64,000 nucleotides of DNA from assembly GCA_027946555.1 (NCBI GenBank), contig JAPEVC010000009.1, positions 124,001 to 188,000 of the forward strand, read 5' to 3'. Below are positions 45,948 through 58,900 of the stretch, in pieces; the first letter of the stretch is position 1, and each line of letters opens with the position of its first letter. Made by a program: the position numbers and the translations under genes. The DNA is from Gnomoniopsis sp. IMI 355080. Taxonomy: Eukaryota; Ascomycota; Sordariomycetes; Diaporthales; Gnomoniaceae. Under the pieces are notes generated by a model. It made no database searches, was not told the origin of the DNA, and worked only from the letters and a program-made list of their open reading frames with translations.

Positions 45948-46921
45948 AGCGACTCTCGACACAGGAAACAAAGATTAATACAAACGACCTTTGTTTACCG
46001 CGCGCCGTGCGGCATAGTAAGCTGACGAATTCGAAGTTCGGTCTTCACTACAGTATAGTGTTTAAATTGCGCGTTATTGGGTATGAACGGCGTTGGTTGC
46101 AGGACAGGCAGCATTGGCATTCAGCGTGCAGCATTGTTATCAAACGTGCCATCAATTTGAGGAAGTTGTGGATTCGCATCAATTTAACCACTCAACGTGA
46201 TGAACCCTGGCTAAGCGTGTGCTACTGACCATCCGGAACGCAAAGCCATACCGGCCGCCCATTTAAGAGGGCAAGGATGCAAAGCTAATTAGTTTCAAGA
46301 CATCAATGGTGACGCCCGTATCCGCCTGAGCATCCCACTGAGGGAGGAACTGTATCTCCTGCCTCGCTGCGTCTCAACCTCAGTGGTATCATGACGATTG
46401 GTATGACTTCGCGATAACACTAGAAGAGGATAGAGAATTTTAGCGGTGTATACCCCCCGTGTCAAGATGACAATCTGCCTGCCTTGGTAGGTAGCATCTC
46501 TTGCGAGACGACGACAACGTGATGTGGAGACGCCGCAATCATGTTGTGGCACTGGGGACAAATCCAGGTGGGGAAATGCTTGATTGTCTCCTCCAACCCT
46601 TCAGATAGGCGAGCAGGGACACGCTCCAGGGCGGGTATTTGGAGCGTCCCTCCTCAAGCCTCAGCCACGAGCTTGATAGGCAGCTAGATAAGGCTTATCT
46701 TACCCAGCATTGGCTTGCCCGCATGGGCGTATCACGGGCTGTATCGTTTTTGGTTGCTTGTCACCGTGAGGATGTGTTCTACTTCTCAAAACTTGGTCTT
46801 GTAATCAGGACTCTAGTGTAAACTTGTGATTCTCCCGTCGAGACTGGCAACCAAACAAAAGCAGTGCGAATGGGGATTGATCAAACCCATAGTTTATAGC
46901 CGACTATAAGGAGATTGCAAA
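45948..46921. other. 1-kb intergenic region
   Basis: Between the kinase gene and the APC permease gene; no gene supported. The stretch just before 46922 (TTATAG, CTATAAG) may hold promoter elements. Confidence 0.45.
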
Positions 46922-48908
46922 ATGGCCACAGACGACATCTCTGAAAAGAAGCCGGCGGGGGAGCCCTTGTCGAATGGCGACGAAGAGAAGCAAGGCACTG
47001 TCACGGAGTTCGACGACCTAACGGTCCTAGGCTACAAGCCAGAGTTGCAACGGAATAGGTCCATGTTCACGTTGTTATTTCAGTCCCTCGCAATTGCAGC
47101 GGTGAGTGCATGTCTATTGCACGCGGACATCCCACTAAAGTATTGTACCTGGACTAACACAAATTTGCAGATACCATATGGCTTTGGAGGGCCTTTGATC
47201 AGTGCTATATATGGCGGCGGCGAGTCTTCCACACAGCAAATCCTGAAAAAGAACCCCACTCAAAGCTAACAGGCGTGTCACAGGCCAACTGCCAATGTTC
47301 CTCGGCTGGGTTGTCGTTCTCGTCGTGGATGAGTGCGTGGCCCTCTCGCTGGGCGAGTTTGCTTCTCGCTATCCCACCTCGGCGGGACCCTACTACTGGT
47401 CCTTCCAGCTCGCCAGCCCAAAGTATCGCACAGTGTTATCTTTCATCACAGGATGGACATGGCTCATTGGCAACTGGACCATCACGCTGTCTGTCAACTT
47501 TGGTTTCGCTTCTTTGATAGCAGCGACCGTGGCTTTATATCATCCAGATTTCTCTCCGACCTCGTGGCAACTGCTCCTCATCTTTTACGCCATATGTCTG
47601 ATTACCTTTTTCATTGTGGCATATGGCAACCGAGTGCTGCCAATTGTGGACACGATATGTGCCGCCTTCACAGCCATCAGCATTCTCATCACCCTCATCT
47701 GCTTGTCCGCTAAAGCAGATGTAGGCAGGCACTCTGCTCGTGACACATTGGTACGATGCTGTTCGGGGCGGGTTTAGAAACTCTCGCTTTATGGCGCCGA
47801 GCTAATCTTGACTTTGCAGGGAGCCTTTGACACTTCACTCTCGGGTTGGGGAGGATTCTCGTTCTTTATTGGCATGCTGCCATCTGCATACACGTATGTT
47901 TTGCATCTGTGAAAAACCGAAGGACTTCCCGCAGACTCATAACAATATAGCTTCTCTGCATTGGGTATGATCGCATCAATGGCCGAAGAATGCGATGATC
48001 CCACCACAAAGCTTCCCAAGGCAATTTCACTGTGTGTCCCCGTGGGCGGCATTGCCGGGTTGTTCTTCATCATGTAAGTCATTTCGATTCCGTCTGACTA
48101 TAGTTCATCATACTGCAAGCCCGAGAGACTGACGAAGACTCAGACCCATCTGTGCGACTTTGCCCCCTCTGGAAGACATCCTCAATGCCCCGATTGCGCA
48201 AGCCCTACCTTACATTTTCGGCGTAGTGATGGGCTCGCCAGGGGGCGGCCTCGGTCTTACGTTCTTGGTCTTGGTCATCACACTGTTCTGCTCAATCTCC
48301 ATCACCGTCGCAGCGTCCCGCTGCACCTGGGCATTTGCCCGTGACAGAGCCATCCCCGTGTCCCGGCTATGGTCGAAAGTCGACACACGCCACGGAACGC
48401 CCATCTGGTCTCTTGTGCTGACGACGGTCGTGCAAATGCTGCTGGGCCTCATCAATCTAGGTTCGTCGTCGGCGTTCCTTGCGTTTGTATCGGTCGGGGT
48501 GATATCCCTGGCCGTGTCGTATGGTATTCCGATCGCCATCTCCATGTTCCACTGGCGGAAAGATGTCAACGATGCCAGATGGACAATGGGCAAGACAGCG
48601 GGCTGGGCTGTGAATAGCATCGCAATGTTGTGGATCGCTTTCGAGACGGTCTTGTTTTCCATGCCAACCACGCTACCGGTTACAGAAGTTAGCATGAATT
48701 ATGCTATTGTGGTTTTCTTTGCTTTCATGGTGATGAGCGCGATTTGGTATGCGGTCTATGCTCGGAAGGGTGAGTTCCATCTCTCGGTCCATCTCAGTGC
48801 AAATCTTATGGCTCTCAACTGACTATTGTTCTATTCTCAGTCTATAAAGGTCCACCAGAATCAGATGGTTTGACCGTAGCAAGTCGAAGCCGACCTTATG
48901 ATCAATAG
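46922..48908 (+). CDS. APC-superfamily permease (amino acid/choline/GABA transporter type)
   Basis: 528 aa, about twelve membrane segments, plasma-membrane importer. Seven exons: 46922-47101, 47171-47219, 47284-47750, 47820-47893, 47951-48073, 48144-48769 and 48841-48908. Family blocks: LGYKPELQRNRSMFTLL before helix 1, SAIYGGGQLPMFLGWVVV, SLGEFASRYPTSAGPYYW, GFSFFIGMLPSAYTFSALGMIASMAEEC and ASRCTWAFARDRAIP. These fit the fungal ACT group (choline Hnm1, GABA permeases). The second intron appears to use a GC donor (GCGAGT) with a good GCTAAC branch site and CAG acceptor; no GT donor gives the right phase. It is convergent with an MFS gene. Confidence 0.9.
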
Positions 48909-48956
48909 TAGCTTCTTTAAGGAAAGGTGTAGTTTCGAGAAGGATAATTACTCGAA

Positions 48957-50663
48957 TTAGATTGCCCCAGCTGGCGCTTCAGTAGACGCTGTTTCGTCCT
49001 CATCGACATCCAGATCATCCATGTGCTCACGTGCCCAAGGACTCTTCTCTCTTAATACTCGTCCATATCGGCTTAATACAAAGGGAATCGGCACGAGCAC
49101 TAAGGCTAGGCCGGCGAGAAGGGTACCTGCCCATTCGTATCCCAATTTTGTGAACAGACCGTGTGCAAATAAAGGAAAGGCTGCGCCGAACAAGTTTCTG
49201 ATAAGACCAATACCGGCTAGTGCTGATGCGGAAAAGGTCTTGTATGCATCCTCGGTGTAAGTGAATGTCATCAGTATCAAGGAGTAAAAGCTCCAGCCCC
49301 AAAGTGCTGACGCCAGAACAGGAGCCATGGGTTGAATGTTTGGATCCGTTGTCCACGCAAAACAGAGAAGTGATATCGGGAATACTGCGATGTGTCAGTC
49401 GGCCATCAAGGTTGTCCATGGCGATTGTTTGGGGGGTGGGCTTACTGATGGCAGCGATCTTTCCCGTGGGCTCGACGCGAGCTTCGGGGACATTCTTACC
49501 ACCGGACTTGTGGACCTTCCTTTGATAGTACCTCTCTTGCCAAATATTGGTAATCGGGCCCAGGCTGATTCCCAGACAGAGGCCGAGGAAACAAGTACCC
49601 ACTCCGATGGTGCTGAAGCCGTGGCCCTGCCCGAAGACCAGCGTGAACGCGGTATTGAATAGGAAACTTAGCCCGTACAAGTAGCCATTGAACAAGGCCG
49701 CGAAGATGATGATGGCCTCCGTACCCAGGAACCTAAAAGGTCTGGACAGAGTGACACGGAACAGTTCCTTAGTACTGCGCTTCTGCAAGTGAACCGGCAA
49801 AGCAACAGATTCCCCGCCGCCGTTGGCCTCGCGTTCCCTTTCCGCTCTCCTCGCGAGGATGATGCTATGGCGTGTCTCGCCACAGTAAGCAAGCGATAGT
49901 GTCATGAATAGCCAAAGACTGCCACAGATGGCGAGAAGAGCCCAGAAGACGTCCCTCCAGCCCCTGTAGTGAGCAACGAAGCTCATCATGAAGAATCCAC
50001 TGGGTGATCCGCAAGTCGCTGCCCACAAGTACAAAGACATGGCTGGACCAGTATCATGCGGGTGATAGAGATCAGCAATCGTGCCTCCAAAGTTCGCGAT
50101 GGTGACCGAAGCGAAGTAGCCGGACAACAGTCTGACCACGAGAAACGTGACGAGGGTAGGCGATACAGCCGAGGCTGCGAGCAGACATAGGTAGATGAAG
50201 TACGAATATATATAGACTGGGCGTCTTCCGTAGTACTGGGCCATTATCAGTCTGGTGTTGGCTCAAAAGGAGCCCATGCAATGTTATGTGAAGGTCTTAC
50301 CTCCGAAAGGGGAGCCAAAGTCATGGGTCCAAACGCCAGGCCCAGCACATATGATGACAGCCCCAAAGTTCCCAGACCAGCTGGCAACCCGAACTCATGG
50401 GCGAATTTGCTGGCGGCTGGTGAGAAACCAGAAGCACCCCAACTGACAGAGAGATCAATGAGTAGGATCGGGCCGATCATAAGCCATTTCTTCCACCGCG
50501 GCCAGTTCCGCGGGTCCTCTGGATCACCGGCGACGAAGTGCACGATCTTGATCGGCAGCGGATGGTCTGGCTTGTGACTTTCGGATCCATTATCGGTGTA
50601 AGTCAAGTGCCCGCTAGAAGATCCAAGAAGTGGTTCGCGGGCTGCGTCTGTGTCCCTCGGCAT
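48957..50663 (-). CDS. MFS transporter, DHA1 type
   Basis: 526-aa exporter in three exons: 50663-50301, 50235-49446 and 49384-48957. A 60-residue hydrophilic N-terminus ends in GDPEDPRNWPRWKKW, the usual lead-in to helix 1 of DHA1 proteins. Motif A is split by the first intron (PLSE / YYGRRPVYIYSY). GGTIADLYHPHDTGPAMSLY and GSPSGFF follow in helices 4-5. The central loop is Lys/Glu-rich and the tail is acidic. The start at 50663 is the first ATG that gives a family-like leader; the frame is open upstream. Stop codons of this gene and the permease are 48 bp apart, so their 3' UTRs very probably overlap. Substrate unknown. Confidence 0.88.
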
Positions 50664-51437
50664 TGTCGTGGCGGGGGTTGGCTTATGGTTTGCGTGCGGT
50701 CTGAGATGGAGTCTGGGCAGCGAGATGATGGTACACCCAAGTGTGTAGAGGAGTGTCTTTGGGAGTATTATCAAGACTATAAAGGCCCTCGCCCAGAAAC
50801 TCCTCATCCAGCACACACGATGGTCAAGGAAGGGCAAGCACGACGCCGAGGATCCACTCTGCTCTTATCAAAGCGAGTGTAATGCGCATTGCGGTCCGGT
50901 GCTCGTGGCACATGACCGTCTTCTGTTCTCGGCCGACAGCGGGCGGCATTGGCGGTTGGGGGAATCTCACGTTACTAGGTAGGTACAGTGAGTACCTAGA
51001 CAGTAATACAGGTCCTGTAGCCTATAATACATCCGCTGTAACAGGCGGTAATAAGCCCGCTGTACCCACTATAACAGCTATTGCAATAGTGCGAAGGTGG
51101 AGCATTGACTGCCGGGATAGGTACTCCCGCAAACACTAACCGCAACAATAATCAGTACATGGGAAAAAGACATAGGGTATCCAGGCAAGTGAACTCCCAA
51201 ACTTACACAACCTTAGGCGCGCCCTTGACCTTGTGTAGCAACGATACCACACTCACCCACGTATCGTTACATCTTGGGGAGGAGATAGGCTCTGTCCATG
51301 TGTGGCTTGGGACGGAATGTTTCAGGACTTTCTCCGAACTTTCCGTCCTCATTTATGAAGTAAATCTTGAATAACAGCAAATTACCACGAAAAAAGAGAA
51401 AAGAAAAAACCCAAGAAAACGGCCTTCTTGATTCATC
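50664..51437. other. 0.8-kb divergent promoter region
   Basis: Between the MFS gene and the epimerase gene, transcribed apart. It contains a CTATAAAG sequence near 50775, a CTAGGTAGGTAC stretch near 50975, and A-rich sequence just before the ATG at 51438. No gene supported. Confidence 0.45.
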
Positions 51438-52583
51438 ATGACTGTTACCCCAGATTCAAAAGATGCTTCCCTTCTGGGCCCGGTCCTCGTGACGGGCGGC
51501 TGCGGCTTTCTGGGCTATCACCTCGTCTCACGTCTCCTCTCAGACCCAGACTGCGGCTCCGTCTACGTCCTAGATGTCAACACCACAAACAATACCCACC
51601 CAGACGCAATCTATTACAAGGGCTCCGTGACCGATCCCCCTCATGTCCTGTCCTCATTCCTAGACACCATCAAACCCACCATTGTCTTCCACGCCGCCTC
51701 CCCTTCCGCAACCTATGCACCACGCGCCTCGTTTGAGTCCACCAACGTAGAGGGCACCAGATCTCTTCTCCGCCTAGTCAAAGAAAAGCCCTACATCAAA
51801 GGTCTTGTCTACACATCCAGCCTCGACATTTACGCCGACCCTCCGCTGGAGCACGCCAAAGAGACCCACCAGCTGTGGCCAGACCACCCGCGTCCATGGC
51901 GCGGCGTGAGTGAATATGACCGCACAAAAACCATCGCACACAAACTTGTCCTGGCGGCCAACAGCCCGCCCGCCCTCAAAACAGCCATCATCGTGCCCAG
52001 CCACATCTGGGGCGTGCGGGACCGCCAGGGACTGAGTTTGTTCTTCGATACCTTTGCCGATCCGCGCAAGCCGCTGTGGCAGGTCGGCGACGGGCGCAAC
52101 GTCAACAGCTGTGTGGAGGCCGGCAACTGTGCAATGGCCCATGTGCTGGCCGCGAAAGCACTGGTGGACGAAAGCCGCGCAAAGGGCCGAGTCGATGGCG
52201 AGGCCTTCAACGTGACCGATGGCGAGGACGTCAACTTTTGGCAAGATATTCGTGTGACGTGTGCAATGATCCGGGGGTGCTATGGGAAGGGGGAGGAGCT
52301 GATGCCCAAGGTTCACGTGCTTCCACCATGGACAATGCGGCTGTTGGTCTGGCTTGTCAAGTGGATGTTGCTGGTCTTCACGCTGGGCTTCGTGGAGCCC
52401 AGTCAACCCCTCAGTAGAAACGGGTGCAGCTGGGCCACGGAAGATCACACTTTGGATGATACCAAAGCTAGAGAGGTTTTGGGATACAGGCCGAGGCAGA
52501 TAGAGAGAGAGGAACTGCTGTTAAAGGCGGTGGAATTTGAGAGGGAACGGCGAAGGGCTGTGGCGGAGAAGAAATTGGATTAG
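51438..52583 (+). CDS. 3-beta-HSD/sterol-4-carboxylate 3-dehydrogenase-like protein (NAD-dependent epimerase family)
   Basis: 381 aa, intronless. N-terminal Rossmann motif VTGGCGFLGYHL (residues about 18-29), VLDV at the end of strand 2, FHAASPSA, NVEGTRSLL, the catalytic VYTSS Ser and Tyr-x3-Lys in EYDRTK, and the substrate-side block VPSHIWG. This is the extended SDR pattern of the 3-beta-hydroxysteroid dehydrogenase group, which includes Erg26. A hydrophobic segment near residues 290-310 (MRLLVWLVKWMLLVFTL) may tether it to the ER membrane. It could act in sterol or another secondary pathway; orthology to Erg26 is not established here. Confidence 0.85.
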   Translation: MTVTPDSKDASLLGPVLVTGGCGFLGYHLVSRLLSDPDCGSVYVLDVNTTNNTHPDAIYYKGSVTDPPHVLSSFLDTIKPTIVFHAASPSATYAPRASFESTNVEGTRSLLRLVKEKPYIKGLVYTSSLDIYADPPLEHAKETHQLWPDHPRPWRGVSEYDRTKTIAHKLVLAANSPPALKTAIIVPSHIWGVRDRQGLSLFFDTFADPRKPLWQVGDGRNVNSCVEAGNCAMAHVLAAKALVDESRAKGRVDGEAFNVTDGEDVNFWQDIRVTCAMIRGCYGKGEELMPKVHVLPPWTMRLLVWLVKWMLLVFTLGFVEPSQPLSRNGCSWATEDHTLDDTKAREVLGYRPRQIEREELLLKAVEFERERRRAVAEKKLD

Positions 52584-52905
52584 CACGAGACTTTGGGAAC
52601 GAGAAATACGTGGCTGTCCGAGATTTTCCCAATAACGATGTATTGTTTCATTATGGTGTTAAAAAGAAAGCGAATGTGAGAGAAATTATGCTCCAAAACC
52701 TCGGTATCTTGTGCCCAGTAGAAACGATGCAGCCCCCAAAAACAACCTCTGCGAAAAGCCCACAGCCTGTATATACTTTGACCGATTTTCTCTATATCCA
52801 AAGAAAATGAGAGTAAGTAGCCAAAATCTTTTTATCAAAACGCCAACATATCCGACGCTGATGCCTACTAGGTATAAAACACAATACACACAAGCACGCC
52901 AGACT
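52584..52905. other. short intergenic region between convergent genes
   Basis: About 320 bp separating the 3' ends of the epimerase gene and ags1. Nothing recognised. Confidence 0.5.
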
Positions 52906-55900
52906 TTATGGCTTCGAGACCTGCTCCTTCCGGAAGAACTTGAAGTAGCCAAACGGAATAACGAGCTGGAACGCAAGGCATATCCAGAACCACTTCTCCG
53001 CGGCACCAGGCAGAGGACCCTGACTAAAGTCAGGGAATGTCGACTGCGCGTCTAAAGCGTTCGGGCTCGTGGCCCTCGCCAACATCGTGACGGCCGCACC
53101 GATAGCCTGAGAGCCAATCAGCGTAGCCAGCACGTGCTGCCGCGTCAAGGTCGCGAGGAGCATCATGCCAAAGCCAACACCCTGGATCGAGTCCAGCAAG
53201 CCAAGCCACAGCCACAAGCAACGCGAGAGGATCGCAGAGCCCAGGCCGGACCCGCCCCACGGGACATACCAGCCCATACCTGAGCAGCCCCAGAGCATCT
53301 GCGCCCAACGGGGGGCGCCGAGTCCGATGGCGAAAATGGGAAGAAGCCAGGTATGTTCGTCGGAGAAGAGGCTGAAAACATAGAGGACGATCGTCCACAG
53401 CCCGACGAAGAAACCGAGCGCGAGCACGGCGGTAGCCCAGTCGGGAAGATATTGCGACCCGAAGAGGAACTGCCAGTTACGGCCGTACGGCGCCGAAAGC
53501 CAGTAGTTCTGGATGATGACGGCAACGAAGAACCAAGGAACAAGCTTCCGGTGCACAAGCGAGATGTAAAGACCAGGGATGGATTCAGGAGATTGGCGGT
53601 AGTAGTCCGGCAGGCCGAGGAAGAGGACAACGCCAATCACCCAGAAGAGGACGGCGATTGGCACGCACACGACCATAGCGATAGGGACGCTAGTAGTTCC
53701 GATGGTGCCGGTGATGGTGGCCTCGGAAACAGCGACAAGAGATCCCCAGTACCAGAGCATGAGCGTGTATACTTGGGCGAGGCCGGCTACGATGATGGCA
53801 CGGATGACCCATTGTTTTGTCGGGGAGCCACCTAGATTGTTGTCAGCATCCTAGCCGCGAGGCACATAAGAAAATCATGAGTGGAACTTACCCTCGTCAC
53901 CAAAATTCAGCGCAAACATCACCGCACCACTACTAGCACCCGCGGCATACAACACTGTTGCGCACAGCTGGGTTGTGTCCTGTATCGTGTCCGGAAGGAG
54001 GCCCGTAATACCCAGAATCAAGAAAGCCAAGCCAAAGAACAACCAAGGAATTGCAATACTGTAGACCGCCTTGAAATTGCGGATCAGGAGCCACCACATG
54101 ATCGAGGTGGCCAAGTACACCGACCCGATAATGTACAGCTTGTTGGTCGTTTGCGAAGCCTCGCCCGTAAGCAGGGTGATCTGGTACGAGTTGACGGACA
54201 GGATCTGGCCGAAAGCCATCATAAAACCGTATACGGGCCAATCGCCGACGCGGACTGAGAGGACTCTAGTAGAAGCATCTTTGTCAGTAATCTTGTGGAG
54301 ATGCAGATGTTGCAGTCAAAAAGGGGACACTCACTTCCTCAAACCCGTAGGTGCCTTGAAGTCCCTCCCCAATAAGAATTCATCATCAAGATCTGGTTCT
54401 TGCGGTGAGCCAGCTTCCGTAGACATATAGGTCATCGTACTGTGGGGAGTAATACTGCGATGTCTTTGACGGCCACGGCTCACAACCGACGAGTCCCTCA
54501 TTTTCCCGTCACTACTATCAGGCCGTCTACCAAAGGGGCTCTTGCTCCGCGTGCGGCTGGCGTCCCTCGAATCGATACCAAGCTTGGCGTTCCGGTAACG
54601 CTTGAACCACTCCTTCTCGCTCTTCTTGAGAAACTCTTCGATGCACAGCTCCGTGTGAGAGTTTTTGGCGGTGATGCCGGCAAGCATGTCCTCGAACTCG
54701 GCGTAAAATTCTCCGTTGGCGTCGGTGAAGGACAGGTCGACCTTCTGGAGTTTCATGTCGTGGCGCTCGCCCACGACGTCGGAAAGGGACAGCTGCGAGC
54801 TGTTGCGATTGCCCGCCTGGTAGAAGCTGGGCTTGGGCAGCGGGAGACCAGCCACCGAGTCGCGATAACTGTCGGGCGCAAAGCCCGGGCTTGTTGGGTT
54901 GCCGCCTTCGTCTTGTGCGCGCATGGCGAAGCTGTCGAATGAAGCCATACTGGCGTGGCCCGCGTAGCCCATGTTGATGGAACTGGCCACGGAGCTGCGC
55001 GCGCCTGGTTCCAGATTGGTCCAGGGAAACTTGGGTGTCATTAGACCGGGTGAAGCCAGGTTGCCGTTGCTGGCGGTCGACATCACAGACATATACGAGC
55101 CCCGCAGTCCGCCAGGCCCTGGCGAAGCCAGTCCAGGAGAGGCCAGTCCAGGAGAAGGCAAACCGGGAGAGACAACTCCAGAGGAGCCGAGCGCAGGAGA
55201 ACCGTCCGGCGATTGGTGGTGCAGTAATGAGCTGCGCACCATAGTCGGTGATGAAATCTCCACTTTGAGCCCCCCGGGTGTTGATGGTCTTGAGCCACCA
55301 GGCGTATCTGGGTTAGCGCTACCATCGTGTGCGTAAGTATTGATGGACAGCATCGACCTGCTCGTAAGGAGCTTTTTGTTCTTGCTCGCCTCCTTGTATG
55401 AAACGCGGATTGACTCGTCGTACAGGGCGTCGATTTGTTGGATCCATTGCTTGACTGGAAAACGCTGCTTAGCGGACCACGCACGCATGAGAGCACGCTT
55501 GCTTTGCTTGGATTTGAGGGCCTGCGTCATTGCGTGCTGGAACTGGTCCAGCAAATGTGCTGGTGTCATGGATTCGACGGTATACCAGAAGCCGGGCATT
55601 TGACCTAGACCACCGACACGCGCACCCACACCCAGGGCACCCTTTCTGCCGAATTCGACAGCGACGAGACCAAAAGGCTCGTCACGGGAAGGAATAAGTG
55701 CGAATTCAGCACCGCTGAAGATATAGGGGGGGAGCTGGGTAAATTCGGGCTTCGAAAACACCCTCTTGGGGTATTTCTCCATCAATTTTGCGAGCTTCAG
55801 GGCGGCAAACTTTCCGTACAAGTCGATAACCGGACCGACCGCGATCAGCTGCGTCTTGGGATATTTCTCCAGAATGCTTGGGAAGATATCGGCAATCAAG

Positions 55901-58900
55901 TCTACACCCTTCTGAAGGGACCAACGACCAACGAATACGAAGAGCTCCGCGGTTGGGTCAATCTCGAGACCAGCCCACTCCTGTGCTTTCACGCGCAGGT
56001 CGCCACGAGCAGCCTCAAACTCTTGATCGACCGAAATGCCATCTTTGCTGCTGCTGGCGGCGTCCTTCTCGGGTTCCCAAGCGGCAGTATCTGAAGGGTC
56101 TGGGTTGGGAAGTTGACCGATGTTTTTCAGAGACCAGAAAATAGGGTATCGAGCCAACGAACGGTCACCATACTTCTTGGACACACCCACTGCGCCGAAG
56201 CCCCTCTGGTGGTATCGCAGGTAGCTTGCACCGGCGTGGAGCAAGTTGAAGACAGTGCCGTATTGCACGTACTTCTTCACTACCTCAATGGGCAGGCCAA
56301 AGACTTCACAGACCTCCTTAGTCTCTTCGGGGTTACGCATAGGCCAAAGACCCTGGAACTCGGCGTTGTGGAGGGAGAGACAGACCGGAATCACCTGTGG
56401 GAGGAGATAAAGGGGCGCGATGGCACCGTGATAGTCGTTGATGTGGTAAATATCGACGGGGAACCGGCGGATGGTCTCGGCAATACAGCTGTTCCAGGCG
56501 GCGTACAGGATACCGGATTCAATGTCGTCCATCCTAGCGATATAGGGCTCGGCCTTGGTTTGCTGGCGGAAGATAGGGGCGTCGAGAAGGACGTAGGTGA
56601 TGTTCTTCACCCTGTGGTATTGGACGTGGACCTCGTAGGACTCGCCCATAATCTCGACAAACATTGACTCGGCGGGCTCGTCCATGGGGTATTCGATGCC
56701 ACCAATGCACGGAACGACCCAGATTAGATTTACGTGCTCCAATGAAGCACTCATAAGTTTGGCCATGACACCGAGACCACCAATCTTGATACTGATGCCC
56801 CAGTCATCGATGTTGTACTCCATAGTGGCGATCAGGACCGTCCTCTTCTCACCCGGCGCTTTCACGACGGGCAGCTGAGTAGAGGATGGGGATGGAGAAA
56901 TGGCTCGTAGTGCAATGCTCGTCTTTTCTTTCTTCTCGTCTCCGTGTCCAGTTGGATGGAGGAGTCCGTTCAGAGATATGAACATCTTTGGCTTTCTCTT
57001 GAACCCCTTCTTGTTGACCTTGACTTGGTAGAAACCACGCATATAAATCCAGCCGGCCAAAGCAGCAGTGATGATGGGAACGACGGCCAAAAGCCAGAAT
57101 AAGAATACCTGCAGGGGCGCACTGCCCTGTGGCACGGCCTTGATGGTCCACTGCTTGTCATCCAGGACAATCCTGTAAGATAGGAACGGCCACGCCGGAG
57201 GGTCCGTCATGTTCAACACATTGGTGGACAAACTGCTGGGCGCCAGTCTGTCCAAGACTCCATCGTCGTCGATATCTCCGTAGATGAAGGTTGCATCGGA
57301 CTTGCCGTCTGGGTTAATACCCCAAATGTTGACTTGGACCTGAGCAGGCCATTCGTACATGAAGTGCTTATTCCAGGTGCCGTTGGCCACCTGGCTCATT
57401 TTGGCAGAAATACCCGAGTCGAATCCCCAGTCGTTGTAATCTCCGTACAAGAAGATGTGAGGGAACGAACGCTGGTACTCGACGCCCGAGTCTGAGTGTT
57501 GAATGAAAGCGGAGGAACCGAGAGGCTGACTGTAGTACTGAACGGTAAGATGGTAGCCGTCCCAGGCCTGTTCGTCGGTTCCGGACCAAGACAAAGTGGT
57601 GATGGTCTGGCTCTCGCCTGTGTAGGTGTACCAGCTGCTCCAGGACGAAGCCCAGTTGGTGCTGTATCGCCACTTGGTGGCACCTGGAGCACTGTGGTGA
57701 ACTGTAAAGATCTCGTTCTCATCCACGGTCAATAGGGCGGTTGAGTAATTGGCCTTCTCAGGCCAAATGACGGGGTTGGTAGGAAGACCTTGTCGTAGGA
57801 GGAAGTGATCAATCGAGTTTGTAACAACACCATCAGTAGTGGATGCGTTGGCGACTGTCAATCTGTGCACGCCGTCCACAATACCCGAAAGCGTCGAAGT
57901 CCATGTCCAGACAGTGGGAATGTAGCCGACAAAGGTTCCAACATCTGCATCAACGGTGGTACAGGTTGGTGTACTCAGTGTTGTTACATTCTGAGCACCA
58001 CTGCCATCGATATAAGACTCAACATATATAGCCGCAGTGACCGCATCACAATCCATTTCGGTCGAAAAGCCTAGAACAATCTCCATCTCACCGGTCGTGT
58101 TGACCGAAGAGTCAATCTGGAAGTCGTGCCCCGGCGAGAATTTGGTGATCATGGGGCCGGGAGCAACATAATCGGCTTCGAGGACGAACACCTTGAACTC
58201 ATAAGGAGCCAATGTGATGCTCGAAAAACAACCAGCGTTGGCGGTAGTGCCTGTCCAATTCGTGTTCGAGACGGAAGAGTCTTCAAGTGTGTAAGTGTCC
58301 TCGGTGGAGTTCATGAGGTTCCTCACAACCTTCTTGGCGTCGAACGGGGACAGAAAATCTTGGCCTGAAGTGCTGCAGTCGAAGGTGTATGTTGTGGTCT
58401 CATTTTGATTGTGGTAAACCAACCAGACTGGTGTGGTGTCGTTGGACGAAACATCCGTCTGAGTTTGCGAGTTGTAGGCTCTCACAACACTCCAAATACC
58501 AAACTCCGTGGCGGTTGAACTGCCGTTGAGAAGTGTGTAGCTGGTCTGGTTCGACAGTTGATCCAAAAGCCATCCACCCTCGAGGACGGGAAACGAGTCT
58601 CGCAGGGAAAACATGTACTTCATCGTATTTCTCATCGGCGCAGACGGATCGCGGTGGTCCAACGCTTGTGCCGTATCTGTGCAGCCCGTGAGCGCCCTGT
58701 CCGCTGGCCAGTTCACATAAATACTACTTCCCAGGGCATAACATCCGTGTCGCATCCACGCTTGGGAGGGTGAGAAAGCCTGCCGACCGTAGACATAGTT
58801 GGCGGCGGTGCTGTCGACCAGATACAAGTCTTGCTCTTCACCGTAGTAGACTAGCGGGATGCCAGGCAGAAGAAGCGTAGTAACCATGTATCCCAGCATC

